In this document: positions 1 to 11,100 of the stretch, piece by piece
Position numbering within the stretch: position 1 is the stretch's first letter
Layout: each line of letters starts with the position of its first letter
From: Apostichopus japonicus
Taxonomy: Eukaryota; Echinodermata; Holothuroidea; Aspidochirotida; Stichopodidae
DNA: 64,000 nt
Reading direction: 5' to 3'
Assembly: GCF_037975245.1 (NCBI RefSeq)
Contig: NC_092567.1
Location: 18,732,876-18,796,875 of the forward strand
Translations under genes and position numbers: made by a program
Notes under the pieces: generated by a model
Database searches by the model: none
Seen by the model: the letters and a program-made list of their open reading frames with translations, nothing else
What the model was told of the DNA's origin: nothing

Positions 1-1183
1 GATTTCAAATGAGCTGCTACAGTCAGTGTGACATTATTAGTAATGTAGGGTATGTAGTGAAAGTGCTATTAGGTTGTTTGGGTCAGCAGAGAAAGTTTGA
101 AAGATTTAATACATAAATTAAGTGAGCAATGGAACATGCTCGTACATATGCAAGTGCTTTTTTAAATGTGTTGAATGGAACAACACTTCCTTGCAATGGT
201 TAGACTGGAGAAGCTGATTTCTAGTATCTAGTACATTTTGATAAACTTAGCAAAGAGTAATCATAACCAATCACCGCTTCAGTTCATTTTCATCAGCTGT
301 AAATACTGTCACTTCAACTAGCTTTGTATATAGATGTGCTTATTACAAACAGTTGAAATAGTACAGTTCCTGGTCTGCTGAATTATGATATAATTTACAT
401 TTGTACTTAAATGCTAACGACATGGGGCTTAAATGCTTTACCCAAATAGCTAGGGTTCTTTCCTCCGTTCACATATAGTCACTGTGTTTATCATCACTAC
501 CACTGTTTAACATAATCAATAAGTCCCTCACACGTCTTTAGTTGTTTCTTTCTTCCTATTGAATCTTCACTCATGGCTGATATCCAATTGCATTTGGTTA
601 CCATCATGCACAAATAATATGATGGCAATTTAAAAATTTGTTACACTGTACAGATTTGCAGTCTGGCAAGAGTCTGGCATGTACCTGTTACGGAACTTGA
701 TCATCCCGAAAGGGCAATGAAAAGGCAAAGGCAAGATGAAAGCAATCACATTGACAGCTTTAACGATACAATATGAAAATTGGGCTATTTGAAAGATGGA
801 TGTCACCATAATTACATTGGCGCACATAGATAAAAGCTCCATAGATTATATTAGGAAAATGTTGTTGAAAATTTGATGTAAAATATATGTTGCAGAGATG
901 AATATGTTGTGTGAAGTTAAACAATTCATTTCATCTTGGCTGTCATGATGCTGGTGACCGGGAATAGCACATATATATCTCCAACCGAAGTCACATCAAG
1001 AAGCCAGATCCTGGTATATAGGTTGCAAGATCCTAAAGACAGCTGTACAATAAGGAAAACAGATACATGAACACAATGTAAATGAAGGCAAGCTATTCAT
1101 AAAAGCAGTATATATATATTGATATTGATAACGTAATGAGTAGGAAAATCCAGAACAGTGCGATCGTCAGACAACTGGTAGCT
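1..1183. other. Stretch with no supported gene
   Basis: AT-rich sequence with only short shadow ORFs. I see no exon bounded by credible splice signals, no RNA gene and no clear repeat unit. It may be downstream or intronic sequence of the minus-strand gene at 2022-7873, but nothing in the sequence proves that. Confidence 0.4.
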
Positions 1184-1600
1184 TCAAGTTATGCTCCATG
1201 AATATATAGGATCCTCGTCGGGGTTACCGGGGATTATAGGGTTGTTGGTGTATTGTTCTGCCGGTGTATTCTCTTTTGCGTCCGTTCTGATGGTGTGGTT
1301 GTTAGACTTTCTTCGGTGTTCGGCTGTTGGTGTATTCTCTTTTGCGTCCGTTCTGTTGTTGGTTTTTTTGCCTTCCTTCGGTGCTCGCTCCTTAGTTGTA
1401 TGTGGTTCCCTTGACGGTGTTTGGTGGTTGGACTGGAGTTGTTTATGTAGAACTTGTTTTCGTGGCGGCACTTCGATATGAGCTCTGGGCGTTTGTTCAG
1501 GAGGGTCCGTTTGTCTGCGTTGATAATGATGAGTTTTTCAGTGAGACAAAGGTTGCACCGCTTCGACTCGTTGTTGTAGGATTTGGCTCTGCTGGCGATC
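1184..1600 (-). other. Possible 3'-terminal coding sequence with 66-bp duplication
   Basis: A minus-strand reading frame here is hydrophilic and Lys/Asn/Thr-rich and contains the peptide RTDAKENTP twice. At DNA level this is a tandem duplication of about 66 bp near 1260-1360. No ATG opens it, so if it is coding it must be an internal or terminal exon of the gene whose other exons lie at 2022-7873. In another frame a short segment at about 1503-1598 ends in a stop in phase with the exon ending at 2022. The two readings compete and neither is decided by sequence alone. It could equally be non-coding tandem-repeat DNA. Confidence 0.2.
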
Positions 1601-2021
1601 GATCAATTTCCCCAGCACCCTAACCTTTGTGAAAAATGTTAACAATGTCCCTCATGAAAATGAAAAGCCCTACTTTAAAATTTGTATTCCCAATTGAAAA
1701 TGTAAAGTAGACTGAGTTTTCTAATTATCTCAGTCTCAGCTGCTGTTTGAATTGATTGCTTCAAATAAGCTCTACTGGTATAACAGCTCAAAACAGTGGC
1801 AAAAGAAGCAGATATTTGTTCCATGGATACCAGTCAGGGGTAGCATGCCAACCCTCCCCTTTCCAATCAAGTTAGAATGGGTTATTCCTAACATATAATC
1901 ATAATTAAAAGGTCAGAGAGGCATACAATTTGAAACTCTATAATCTACACAACTGTTTCTCTGAGCTTTTCTGACTGCACATATTATTGTGAACTTAAGG
2001 TTCGGCTTTTCATGCACATAC

Positions 2022-2179
2022 CACAATAAATTTTACTGCTATTCGCAACAATTGCCTGTAGGTCTTCCAGCCCATATGATGATGGCCGATTGAATGAGAC
2101 ACCTGGTGGTAGGCCACAAACACTGACTTCCCAGCCACTATTTTCTTGTAGCTCATCCGACGTTCCCCAGTCAATGCAC
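2022..2179 (-). CDS. Exon encoding a conserved-looking Gly-Leu-Pro-rich segment
   Basis: This 158-bp block follows a TTTAAAG acceptor and ends at a GTATGT donor. The favoured frame reads CIDWGTSDELQENSGWEVSV followed by CGLPPGVSFNRPSSYGLEDL, which has the look of a compact conserved motif. A second frame is also open and is the one that matches the phase of the exon at 4351-4428, but its translation is His-rich and less protein-like. I prefer the first frame and infer a missing exon. Confidence 0.4.
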
Positions 2180-5100
2180 CTTTAAAATGTAATGCAAACT
2201 GAATTATAAAAATCTGACTGGGAGATATTTTAATGAAATTTTGAACAGTGCAAATAACTTAAGGCTAAGACAGGATTTGAAAGAGCGACTTTGGGATTGC
2301 GAGTTCTGAGCTCTATCAACTGAGGTATATCAGCCCTTATTGACACTACTGATCCCTATTTCAACCCTGTTTCACCATTGATTTCTTTGTACTTTTAAAA
2401 ATTTCATAGCAAATCTGATAGCAACCACTGATAATTAGTTTTGAGTTGTTATTACAATTACTGATTATTTCATAGAAGTAGTATGAAAGAAGCATCTGCA
2501 AGGCAGCCATATTTTACAGTTGGTACCATTTGATCTCTAGCTGTAACACTAGAACGGATCATTTTCTCACCATTATTTGGTTTTCATGTTTCGGATGTTT
2601 TTAAACTTTGATCTATTACCCTCAAATCATATTTGACATCCATGATGAAGGTATGGATCGATTACCCATTAACGACTATATGTTCCACTTTTGAAGTTAT
2701 AAATAATACTTATTTCTGAAGATACTTTGTTTAATTCAGATGACCATTGGACTGAATTGAAAAAAAATGTATCACTTCCTCACCAAATTTTAATTTCAAT
2801 TTTCTGGGGATACCATATTGACCTAAAATGAACCCTCACACAAACAACAACTTACTATGTGCAACCTCGTACATGACACAGACACACTGTTACTTCCCAG
2901 ACTTTGATCTCTGTTCACTTAAAGGCATTGAAGACTAGCCCCAAACCGTGTGTGGCCAGTTAACTTTCTGTTGCTTGCCAGTGACGTTTTCTCCATGTCG
3001 CTACAAAATGTAGACAGTAATGAAACGTGATACCTTAGTTGTTATCTTTATCTGGATCTGAGATGTCCATCGCTGTATCTTTGGATACTGCGGGATCGAT
3101 GGTGGTGTTTAACACTTCTGTTACACCTCATTCTAAACTAGGTCAAATTACCGGCATTAGACATTTCTTTTTGCGCGAGTATTTACACCCTTTAACATGA
3201 ATTGAAATATCTATTGAAATCCATAAGAATCATCTACTTGCCAAGGGCTACCATCAAACTAAGTTTAAATTTCAAATATCATTCACTTCTGAAGATATCA
3301 TGTTTAAAAGTTTCTTGACTTCTGTTGACTTTAAAACACATTGACTGCCTTATAAAACATTAGGAATCTTGTACTTACCAAATGCAATGCACATATCAAG
3401 TTTGAAGTTGAGATATCACGGACACATGTGTTTCAGACTTTGACATATATGAACAAACACACAAGAGGTGTCATCTACTCACAACAGGCAATGTACAAAC
3501 AAGGTTTAAACTTCAAGCAATTTTTAATTTTAGAGCATCATATTGGGTTTACACGCATATTGTCACGTGAAGCAATATGCCCAAATGGATGGAGGGGCTT
3601 GAGCAGGTGACCCACCTCTGTAACAATTCAGGAAAAACACTCAGATGGGGATAACAGCCTCTCCCCTTAGACCACTCCCGCATATCAAACAGGAGAATCA
3701 CAAATGTAGCCCCCCCCCCCCCACAATCTTATACTATGCACAACACTGTTCATATACAGACACAAAAACACCATGGAATAGAGTCCTTCTGCAAAGAATG
3801 ATATCAAATTGTATTTAAACTAGCTCTCACAATGTGGCAAACTTAATATATGTTTACATTTTACCCAGAAGCTTTGGGATATTTATTTACCATAGAACAG
3901 GGGTTCTACATCCTACAGGCCGATGTTTGGATATTTCAAGCCCACCATGGATGCATTGTACCTATAAAGGTAGAACCAGCAGGCCCACCATTAACAATAT
4001 GTTTTTTATTTCACATTAATTCACTTTAAATGGTATAAACAAAATTACACCATGTTGCATTTAACACCATTGATCATGATAAACTTTTCTCAAAGGGAAA
4101 GAGGATCAAGGTACCTTTCCCCCTTTGGAACCTTTCCCATTTCAGGAAAGCATTGCAGACCATCAGGGTTGTTGCAGGAGGAGTTCTAGAAGTAAATGTG
4201 GATTTTGTACAAAAACAAGGAAGGTCGATTGTAGCTCTTACAATCCATGAACACTAAAGTGGCAATATACATATAATATCTCACCACAAGGTCTTAATTG
4301 TTCTGCTTTTGAATCTACAGTAAAAAACTTGTTGTAATTATCATACTTACAAAACTTCTCATTGAATATTTCTTGGACTTTGCAGCGCAGATCATCCCAA
4401 GAATCCTTTGACTTACAAGCAAACTGTTCTATAACATTGAATGAAATATTTAGTATAAGGCAAACAATAATCCATTCCAAACATACAACTTCCAGTTATG
4501 CAACATACATTTTTCAATCTTGTTTTTCTATATGTACTGCCACATTTTCTTGAAAATATTCATAACTAGTATCACACTGAACATGACTTTATCCAGTTGG
4601 ACAATGATTTGCTCTTAATATGGGGTTAATACTGAAGATCATTTAAGGTACATAGGTGCAGTAGTTGTGAACAACATTGTACATTAGGAATTTTCACTTT
4701 CATTCCAAAGCAGTTATTATTAGTTAAATCACATGGTTTCCAAGAGGTGAACAATTTTCATTTCTTTTCTAATCATAGTTTCCATGGGAACACAATCTTC
4801 CTCAGCTGAGGTTGATCTCCCACTATACGATAAACTTTCATTTCTCCTATGAGTTTGTTACGTATGTCATGAAGCTGTGCAGCCATAACAAAGGGTTAAG
4901 TGGCTTTTTTGGCAATGTACAGAGACAAATATTAAACATAGTGAAATATGTGAAAATACCTTTGCCAGATACAGCAAGGCCAAATCGTTGCAGGAACAGA
5001 TCTTCTCTCTGCATGAAGTTTTTCGCCATATCTGTTCCTGCTGTAATCAGTTCCCCATCTGAATTGACTACTGCAACAAAAGCCTCACAGTTTTGCTCCT

Positions 5101-7873
5101 CAAGTTTCTCACACTGTGAAGGAGTAAAAAAGTAACCATTGATAATTGTGCTATTGATGTCCCATTTGGCGAGTGAAAATGCACATCATAATTGTTCAAC
5201 AACAAAAAAATTAATCTCTTTCATTATGTCTTCAAACCCATCTTGCCAATGATTTACTTCTTTTAACAAATTTTGGCTAACTGACAATTTTTATAAGAAC
5301 ATTTAAATTAACAATGAAGGAATGAGAGCCATCAGCTCGATTTACAAAGTGCAAGAGATATAGAGGTTGGCCTTCAGCGCTATCAACAGGAAACATCAAC
5401 AAAGCATTGAATGTAAACAGGCATAAAGGCAGTGTTAACTTGTCTTACTTATTTAATGTTTAATTGGATATTGAAGATGAGACTTTTAATTAAAAGGATT
5501 GTTAATATTATCAAAACATTTACAATAACTGTTTGCTTGATTAAACTCTGAGGATGAAAATATTCTTCCACATGTAGACCAACAAGTCGTGTGCAAAACC
5601 CAATAGAAACCTCATTTTTAAGAGACAGTCCAATAAGAAAGTATCCAAAGCCTTCAGACAATAATTCATCTTAGCAAACAGTTAATTCTTTGAAAAGATA
5701 ACAATACAGCACATTGCTGCAAAACTGCCATTTGATGATTTTGTATTTCTTACCAAAACTTGCATCTCCTTCACAACTTTGTTTTGCCACGGTTTCATCT
5801 GATGTTGGCTCAACTTTTTGTCGTTGGCATTCTTCTTACTTGCAGCAAGATTGTAATTGTTAAAGCTGGTTTTATTTGCTTGAATCTTTCTCCATGCTTC
5901 CCCTGCACTTTTCAGCAGATCCTTTCTGCTCTGTTGAGATTTATTAGCTGCATGTGCAAAGACAATATACAAAGGAAGTGACATGATTATTGAATATTAC
6001 TTTTCCTTCAAATTTATGCTTGGAGCATTTACACACAATACCTCCCGATTTCATTAATAGCCTATGAAAGTACCTGATTGTGTTTCTTCATCTTCATATT
6101 AGAGCAGACAGAGTTGCAACAGGGCAAAGATAAATATTACACTACATGATAGCAGTGTTTGTATAAATACAATAGCCTCAGTAAGAGAACCAGGCGCGAG
6201 AGTAAGAGAACACCCCCTGTAGCCACAGGGGGTGTTTTGGGTGTTCAAACACACTCCATGGCCCAAGTGCCCCACAAAAAATATGCAGAAAACACCAGTG
6301 ACTTGGAGAGATACGCTAGTGATAATTATCGCACCCTCCTCCGGGCCTCACTCGAGTCTCTTCCAATCCTCCTGAATCCCCAAATTATCCTTACAGTTCA
6401 AACTGTTGAGTTGATGTTGAACCTAGTTGCTTGTAAATTATATATAATGAGAAAGGTATCTCTTTAGGTTGGCATTTTCCTTGCATCAATAATTGAGTCT
6501 ATATGATTACATTTTTCTGATGTGAATAGAATTATTATCAATATTCTTTTGCATGATTTGAGCTCAAACATTGCACCATTTTGCATCTAGAGGCCTTAAA
6601 ATACCATTTTTATGCCAAAGGGGAGGGGGACACCCCCTCCTACTTAGACCCCTCCCCCATGTCAGCCTCCAGCACAACACCCCCCAGGAACAAATCCTGG
6701 ATATGCGCCTGAAGAGAACAATACAATAATGGCTTCGGTTTTAAGAATCGGCCTTGGTCGGACAATATGCATAGTTTGTTGTCTTAGTTATCTTAGGGAA
6801 AGTTTAGTAAGCCTTACGCTGCCAAAGACACAAAGAAATAATAATGAAAGCAAATTTTTTTCTCTCAGTGGCCACCTGATAGAGGAGCAAAAACATCACA
6901 TTTTAAGATGAGTAATCTTCAGTTTGGGTAGTACACTTGTTCATTTCAATGGGTACAGAATGGTTGAGTAAGCCGACACCTGACTGGTTACCTCCCACAT
7001 AGCTGTGAAAATTTCTGCAAAGTAATAGATCACTGCAATGGCCTACCTTCATAGATCGTCAAATCAGCCTCAAAGTTGTTCCCTATCAAGTATATCAAGA
7101 TTACTAAAATATGCTTCAAATGACTAGTGCAATTTTACAGAATATACTCTTCAAATGTCATAAGCAACTCTCTAAACTTGGTGTAAAAATATGAACAAAA
7201 TAAATACGAATTTTCTGGTAAAACCGTGACCCTATTACACGTTTGCTCACACTCTTGACACTTTCCAAACTGAGTAAAATGGTTGATTCCAATCTAAAAT
7301 TAATACCCTTTTCCGCATTGGGGGTGGGGAAAACAATTAGGGTCTGGGGGCACTTATCTTGTTAGGGCTGGCTATAAAGGTTAGGGACAACTTCTCTATT
7401 AGGAAGTTGATTTAGATCAATAGGGAACAATATTTGGAATTGATAATTTTATAAAAAATGCAAATTATATGCAAATTATAATATGCAAATTAGGACGCAC
7501 TTTTGTTTTAAATGGAAAACACCAAAATACAATAAAATCACTAATGACTTCAAAATTGACTTCAAATTGTATGATAAAGGTTCTTCTTTGGGGTTGCTCT
7601 TTCAGATGATACCAACTTTTCTGAAATCTGTTGAGGATTGACAGAGTTATGACTGATTTCATTTAGTACAAATGTTGTTTACTTTGTTTACTTTCTACAA
7701 TTACAGCCTAACGTTGGCATAACGTTAGGCCTAGCCTAGCCTTTTATGTAAACAACGCTATTGACTTACAATTTCTGGATCCTCAAAAGGACCGAACCTT
7801 GATAAACTGGTTCGACCAGAACGTCCTGGTCCTCATCATCATTTGTATCGGTATCTGACCAATCGTCCCACAT
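2022..7873 (-). CDS. Unrecognised multi-exon gene with an HMG-box-like segment (span)
   Basis: Six candidate coding exons lie on the minus strand: 7770-7873, 7047-7082, 5754-5947, 4960-5113, 4351-4428 and 2022-2179. The four exons from 7047 down to 4351 join in one continuous frame (phases 1, 0, 1), each with AG acceptor and GT donor. That is strong support. The start exon leaves two bases and does not join 7047-7082 directly, and the 2022-2179 exon also needs a different incoming phase, so at least one small exon is probably missing on each side. The product begins acidic, passes through an HMG-box-like helix region and ends in a Gly-Leu-Pro-rich segment. I do not recognise the family. A DNA- or chromatin-binding role is inference from the HMG-like pattern only. 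Confidence 0.5.
2180..4350. other. Presumed intron, no gene recognised
   Basis: AT-rich sequence between exons. Parts of 2930-3610 read like old dispersed-repeat DNA with poly-C at 3710-3723. No open exon with matching phase could be defined, although one is expected here. Confidence 0.4.
4351..4428 (-). CDS. Internal exon of the HMG-like gene
   Basis: This 78-bp exon has a TTATAG acceptor and a perfect GTAAGT donor. In the frame set by the upstream exon it reads EQFACKSKDSWDDLRCKVQE and continues IFNEKF, an amphipathic helix-like stretch. It leaves one base. The following visible exon (2022-2179) is in its most protein-like frame when two bases precede it, so a further exon in the 2.2-kb gap is suspected. 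Confidence 0.45.
4960..5113 (-). CDS. Internal exon of the HMG-like gene
   Basis: This 154-bp exon has a TTCACAG acceptor, an open frame throughout and a GTATTT donor. It reads from CEKLEEQNCEAFVAVVNSDG through LFLQRFGLAVSGK. The mixed hydrophobic/charged composition looks like a folded domain. It enters in phase 0, matching the upstream exon, and leaves one base that completes a Glu codon with the next exon at 4351-4428. I recognise no named domain. Confidence 0.5.
5754..5947 (-). CDS. HMG-box-like exon
   Basis: This 194-bp exon lies between a pyrimidine-rich AG acceptor (5948-5949) and a GTAAGA donor. The peptide contains SRKDLLKSAGEAWRKIQANK followed by a basic Lys/Asn-rich helix. The K-x-A-G-x-x-W-R spacing resembles helix 2 of HMG-box domains, where a Trp sits in the hydrophobic core. 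The usual proline-rich N-terminal strand of the box would have to come from the preceding exon and is not visible. It ends in phase 0 and joins directly to 4960-5113. The HMG assignment is by eye. Confidence 0.5.
6209..6236. repeat. Perfect 12-bp-stem hairpin
   Basis: AACACCCCCTGT and its exact reverse complement are separated by the 4-nt loop AGCC. It lies in presumed intronic DNA between 5947 and 7047. Its architecture (10-13-bp stem, 4-nt loop) recurs at 41994-42023 and 58937-58964. Confidence 0.85.
7047..7082 (-). CDS. Candidate 36-bp microexon
   Basis: A minus-strand block follows an AG acceptor and ends at a GTAGG donor. It reads NNFEADLTIYE in the only open frame and leaves one base, which completes a codon with the acceptor side of the exon at 5754-5947. 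Support is the phase match and splice dinucleotides only. A 36-bp block could be chance. Confidence 0.3.
7770..7873 (-). CDS. Candidate first coding exon, acidic N-terminus
   Basis: An ATG at 7873 opens 34 codons plus two bases, ending at a consensus GTAAGT donor (7769-7764). The peptide starts MWDDWSDTDTNDDEDQD and is strongly acidic, as in the disordered N-termini of many nuclear proteins. This is the only ATG-initiated exon-like block in the cluster. Its phase (two bases left over) does not match the next visible exon at 7047-7082, so an intervening small exon is required if both belong to one gene. Confidence 0.45.
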
Positions 7874-10319
7874 CTCTAGGACCTATTGGGCCGTAAATTT
7901 GGGGACGCTGTGTGCAGCCACGCCCTATTTGAAAGTGTACAGTACGTAAAAGTACATTGAGCTGTACACTAAACACTCAGTGGCACAGTATTACGCAACA
8001 GCGGCGGTTGCTATCAACTTACAAAGGAAAGCGAGGGTGCTATGTCATAACTATCAATTACAAATAAGACAGTGGCCTAAATATCTAAAATAAGAAAAAA
8101 AAACACGTACCTAGGTTGAAGCGTTCGGGAACGAGAATTTTTTTCAAAAATGAACGAATTTGGACGATTTTGGTGTCAAATTACAGGAAATTTCAAGGAC
8201 ATTTGCATTTGTCTCAGAACCCTCTATAGATGTATTGCTGAAATGCTCAGAATATGTTCAAAACATGTTAGGGTTTATTCCAAATATAATGGGGGGGTTT
8301 GTTCAACTCTTATTTTCTGTCACGATTTTTTTGATGCGAACATTGATTTTTGGCCAAATTACGTCATTTTCAGATTGACCTTTGACCTTTGAGCCCCACC
8401 CACTAAAAAAATCACAGTTACCCCCCCCCCTTTTATTTGTTTTATACACAAACGTTTGGTCTTAGCTACATTTCAATACCTAAATGAATGTTGTAGGATG
8501 TAAGATGGCTGAGTACTATTTTTTTTTTAAATTCAATGATTATTTGGGTCCATATCGACCCAAAATGCGGAAGAAGTCAGTCAGTAGAAATGATTTGCAA
8601 AGAAAGCAAACAATTAGATGTTTGAGAAAACTAGATAAACACATTCATGTAATATTTACAACCTCCATATATTTCATAGAACGCACCTCAAATCAATGGT
8701 ATGTCCATCATGAACCAGTCTATTCCCCATGAAAACATGATCAAAAGCCCATACGGTACTGTACTGTACATGCACATTTTGATATCACTGTCCCTATCTA
8801 TGCCATCGGTTATTAAACTAAAACCTAGATGTCCCATATGTTTTATGCCACTTGGCATGATTGTCAAAAGACTAACATAAATGTTTTAATGTTCCTGTAC
8901 AAAACACTAACTCTGTGAACTACGTTTACTTGTGTTTCTGTAGTATGTATGAAATACATAACTGCCAATGTGGTTAGGCTATTTGCTGTACACCTCAAAG
9001 TAACTATGGTAGGATATCATTATATCTAATAATTCAATTGAACTATATGCACTAGTAATACCATCGTAGCCGACGACACAATTCAGGGGATTCCCCTAAT
9101 GACGACATCAATCGTGACGTCACTTCACAGTGACCACGAGGCCATGGCCGCCATGATCATACAGCCGTAGCCTACACTTTTATCACGTACGAACAAATGC
9201 TGCACACAAACACCTTCAAAATGGTCACTCCTGCGTCATACCAAAACTCTAAAATAACATAATTAATCAATATCAACTGTAATTAATGATAACAACTGTA
9301 ATTAATGATAACAACTGTAATCCTTCATCCTACATCCATTTTCCCAGTAAAATAGCTTACAATTCCTGACGGAAAATAACCTGTCAGCTTTGTTAACACT
9401 GCGATCCCCATGTACTCTATGGTAGTTATCACGCTACGTTAGCATGCACACACACAGTATACTAATAACCTAACGGGCATGAGCTTACGCATGCACTACG
9501 ATACATAATTATAACCTTCACAAATAATACAGTTTATTCCTTACTTATTTGCTACTTAACAACAGGTCATCCACACATAAAACCAATATATTTAAGACCT
9601 CTGAACATTTATGATGGGCTTAGTAGTACTTGATTTAGCCAAAAGGTAGGATTTAAAGACCATTTCACCTGGAGAAGAGAGAACAGGAATTTCGCAACAG
9701 TCTCTGCATGGGTGTTCCATGCTATGGACCGCCAAATGCGCATTAAATATGAAATTTTGGTGGGGTCCCAAATTTCAACCCGTTACATCTGGTTGACAGT
9801 ACCTTGCCATGCCAAATGTATCTTGGAAATACCAGAGCTGGTTGTCTTTCATATGTAAATAAGTATGTGTGCTTTGTGCTTGCTTATTTCTACTTACCAT
9901 CCAGTTGCTGGGAAAAGCAGCGATTTGTTTTGTTATTCTAGTGATATCATAGCATATTTGTGGTGAATAAATGCAATACTTTAATGCATGACATTGCAAC
10001 AAGAGGACTGTACTTGGTGATTTCAATAAACTCAAGTCGCAATTGATAATGGTATTTGATTGTTTATTAAATTAACTATTATTGACAGATGGATGAAAAT
10101 CCCCATTCTTGACATTTTTATTATTACGGAAGGGACTGAAATCTTGTCATGGTGCTCTCTAGCATAAAATAATTTAAAATTATTAGATGAACCCAATTGC
10201 CTGTGATGCTATAACATCATTTGATGTTGTGACAACTATGTCACAAAGCTATTGCATTCTTTGGACACGGTCACTAGCAAACCATGATGCTGTCACATTG
10301 AATATTCAGATAAGGTGAC
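7874..10319. other. Intergenic stretch, no gene recognised
   Basis: Upstream of the candidate first exon. It contains a palindromic TGACGTCA (CRE-like) near 9115 and a short tandem ATTAATGATAACAACTGTA near 9280-9320. Poly-C and T tracts occur around 8420 and 8520. No supported exon or RNA gene was seen. Confidence 0.4.
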
Positions 10320-11100
10320 AACAGTGGCGTCACCAGACTTTTCAGTCTGGGGGGGGGCACGGGGGGGGGGGGGCACCAGCATTTGATGGGGGCACTTAGG
10401 TGGATATGGATCGCCGTCCTGGGGGAGGGGCAAGGGCGGCGGAAGCATTTTTAATCTGGGGGGGGGGCACCGACATCAAAGGGCACTTTGCAGAAATTCG
10501 ATTGGACTGATGTAGCCTTTATAACTCTTATTGTATTATCTTATTTGCGCATACACATCACTCAATCAACGCCCCCCCCTCCCCCTCAAGGAAAATATGC
10601 ATACTAGCACTGCAATATCCAATGGGAAACAAGGAACAAACTGAGGCGTAATCATGCTAGTTGCTAATGTAGGAATCTTCCGAATTAGAGTTTATTTCTT
10701 GTTAATATCTGAACACATTTTTTTCCATTCGAAATAGCTTTGAGTTTGACCCACAGAGATTCATTAAAAGTCAGGGGCGTAGCAAAGATTTGCAAGGTTA
10801 TATGCACGACTATCTGAGCGGAGCGCCACCATCGGTTGGCGCGGAGCGTACAAGAATTTTTTTGGTTTTACAATGCCCTCAGATGGCCGGAAACGGCCCT
10901 TCCTGAGTGTTCATTCTGGTTCCCTGGCCTCTTGCTAACTTGAGACACCTCAATTTTTATGTAGAAAAAGGGCACATTTTTAACCTGAGGAAAAGTGGGG
11001 GGGCACGTGCCCCCTGTGCCCCCCGGTTCTGCCGCCCTTGGGGAGGGGGTTCCCCCTCCCCTTTGGAAAATTTTCGCATACGGAGGATGGGCTAGATGCA
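10320..11100 (+). repeat. Dispersed poly-G repeat fragments
   Basis: The segment contains several G runs of 7 or more beside GGCGTCACCAG-like and GGGGGCAC-like sequences. The subsegment 10800-10910 recurs in inverse orientation at about 35240-35370, confirming a dispersed repeat. No coding content is credible. Confidence 0.65.
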
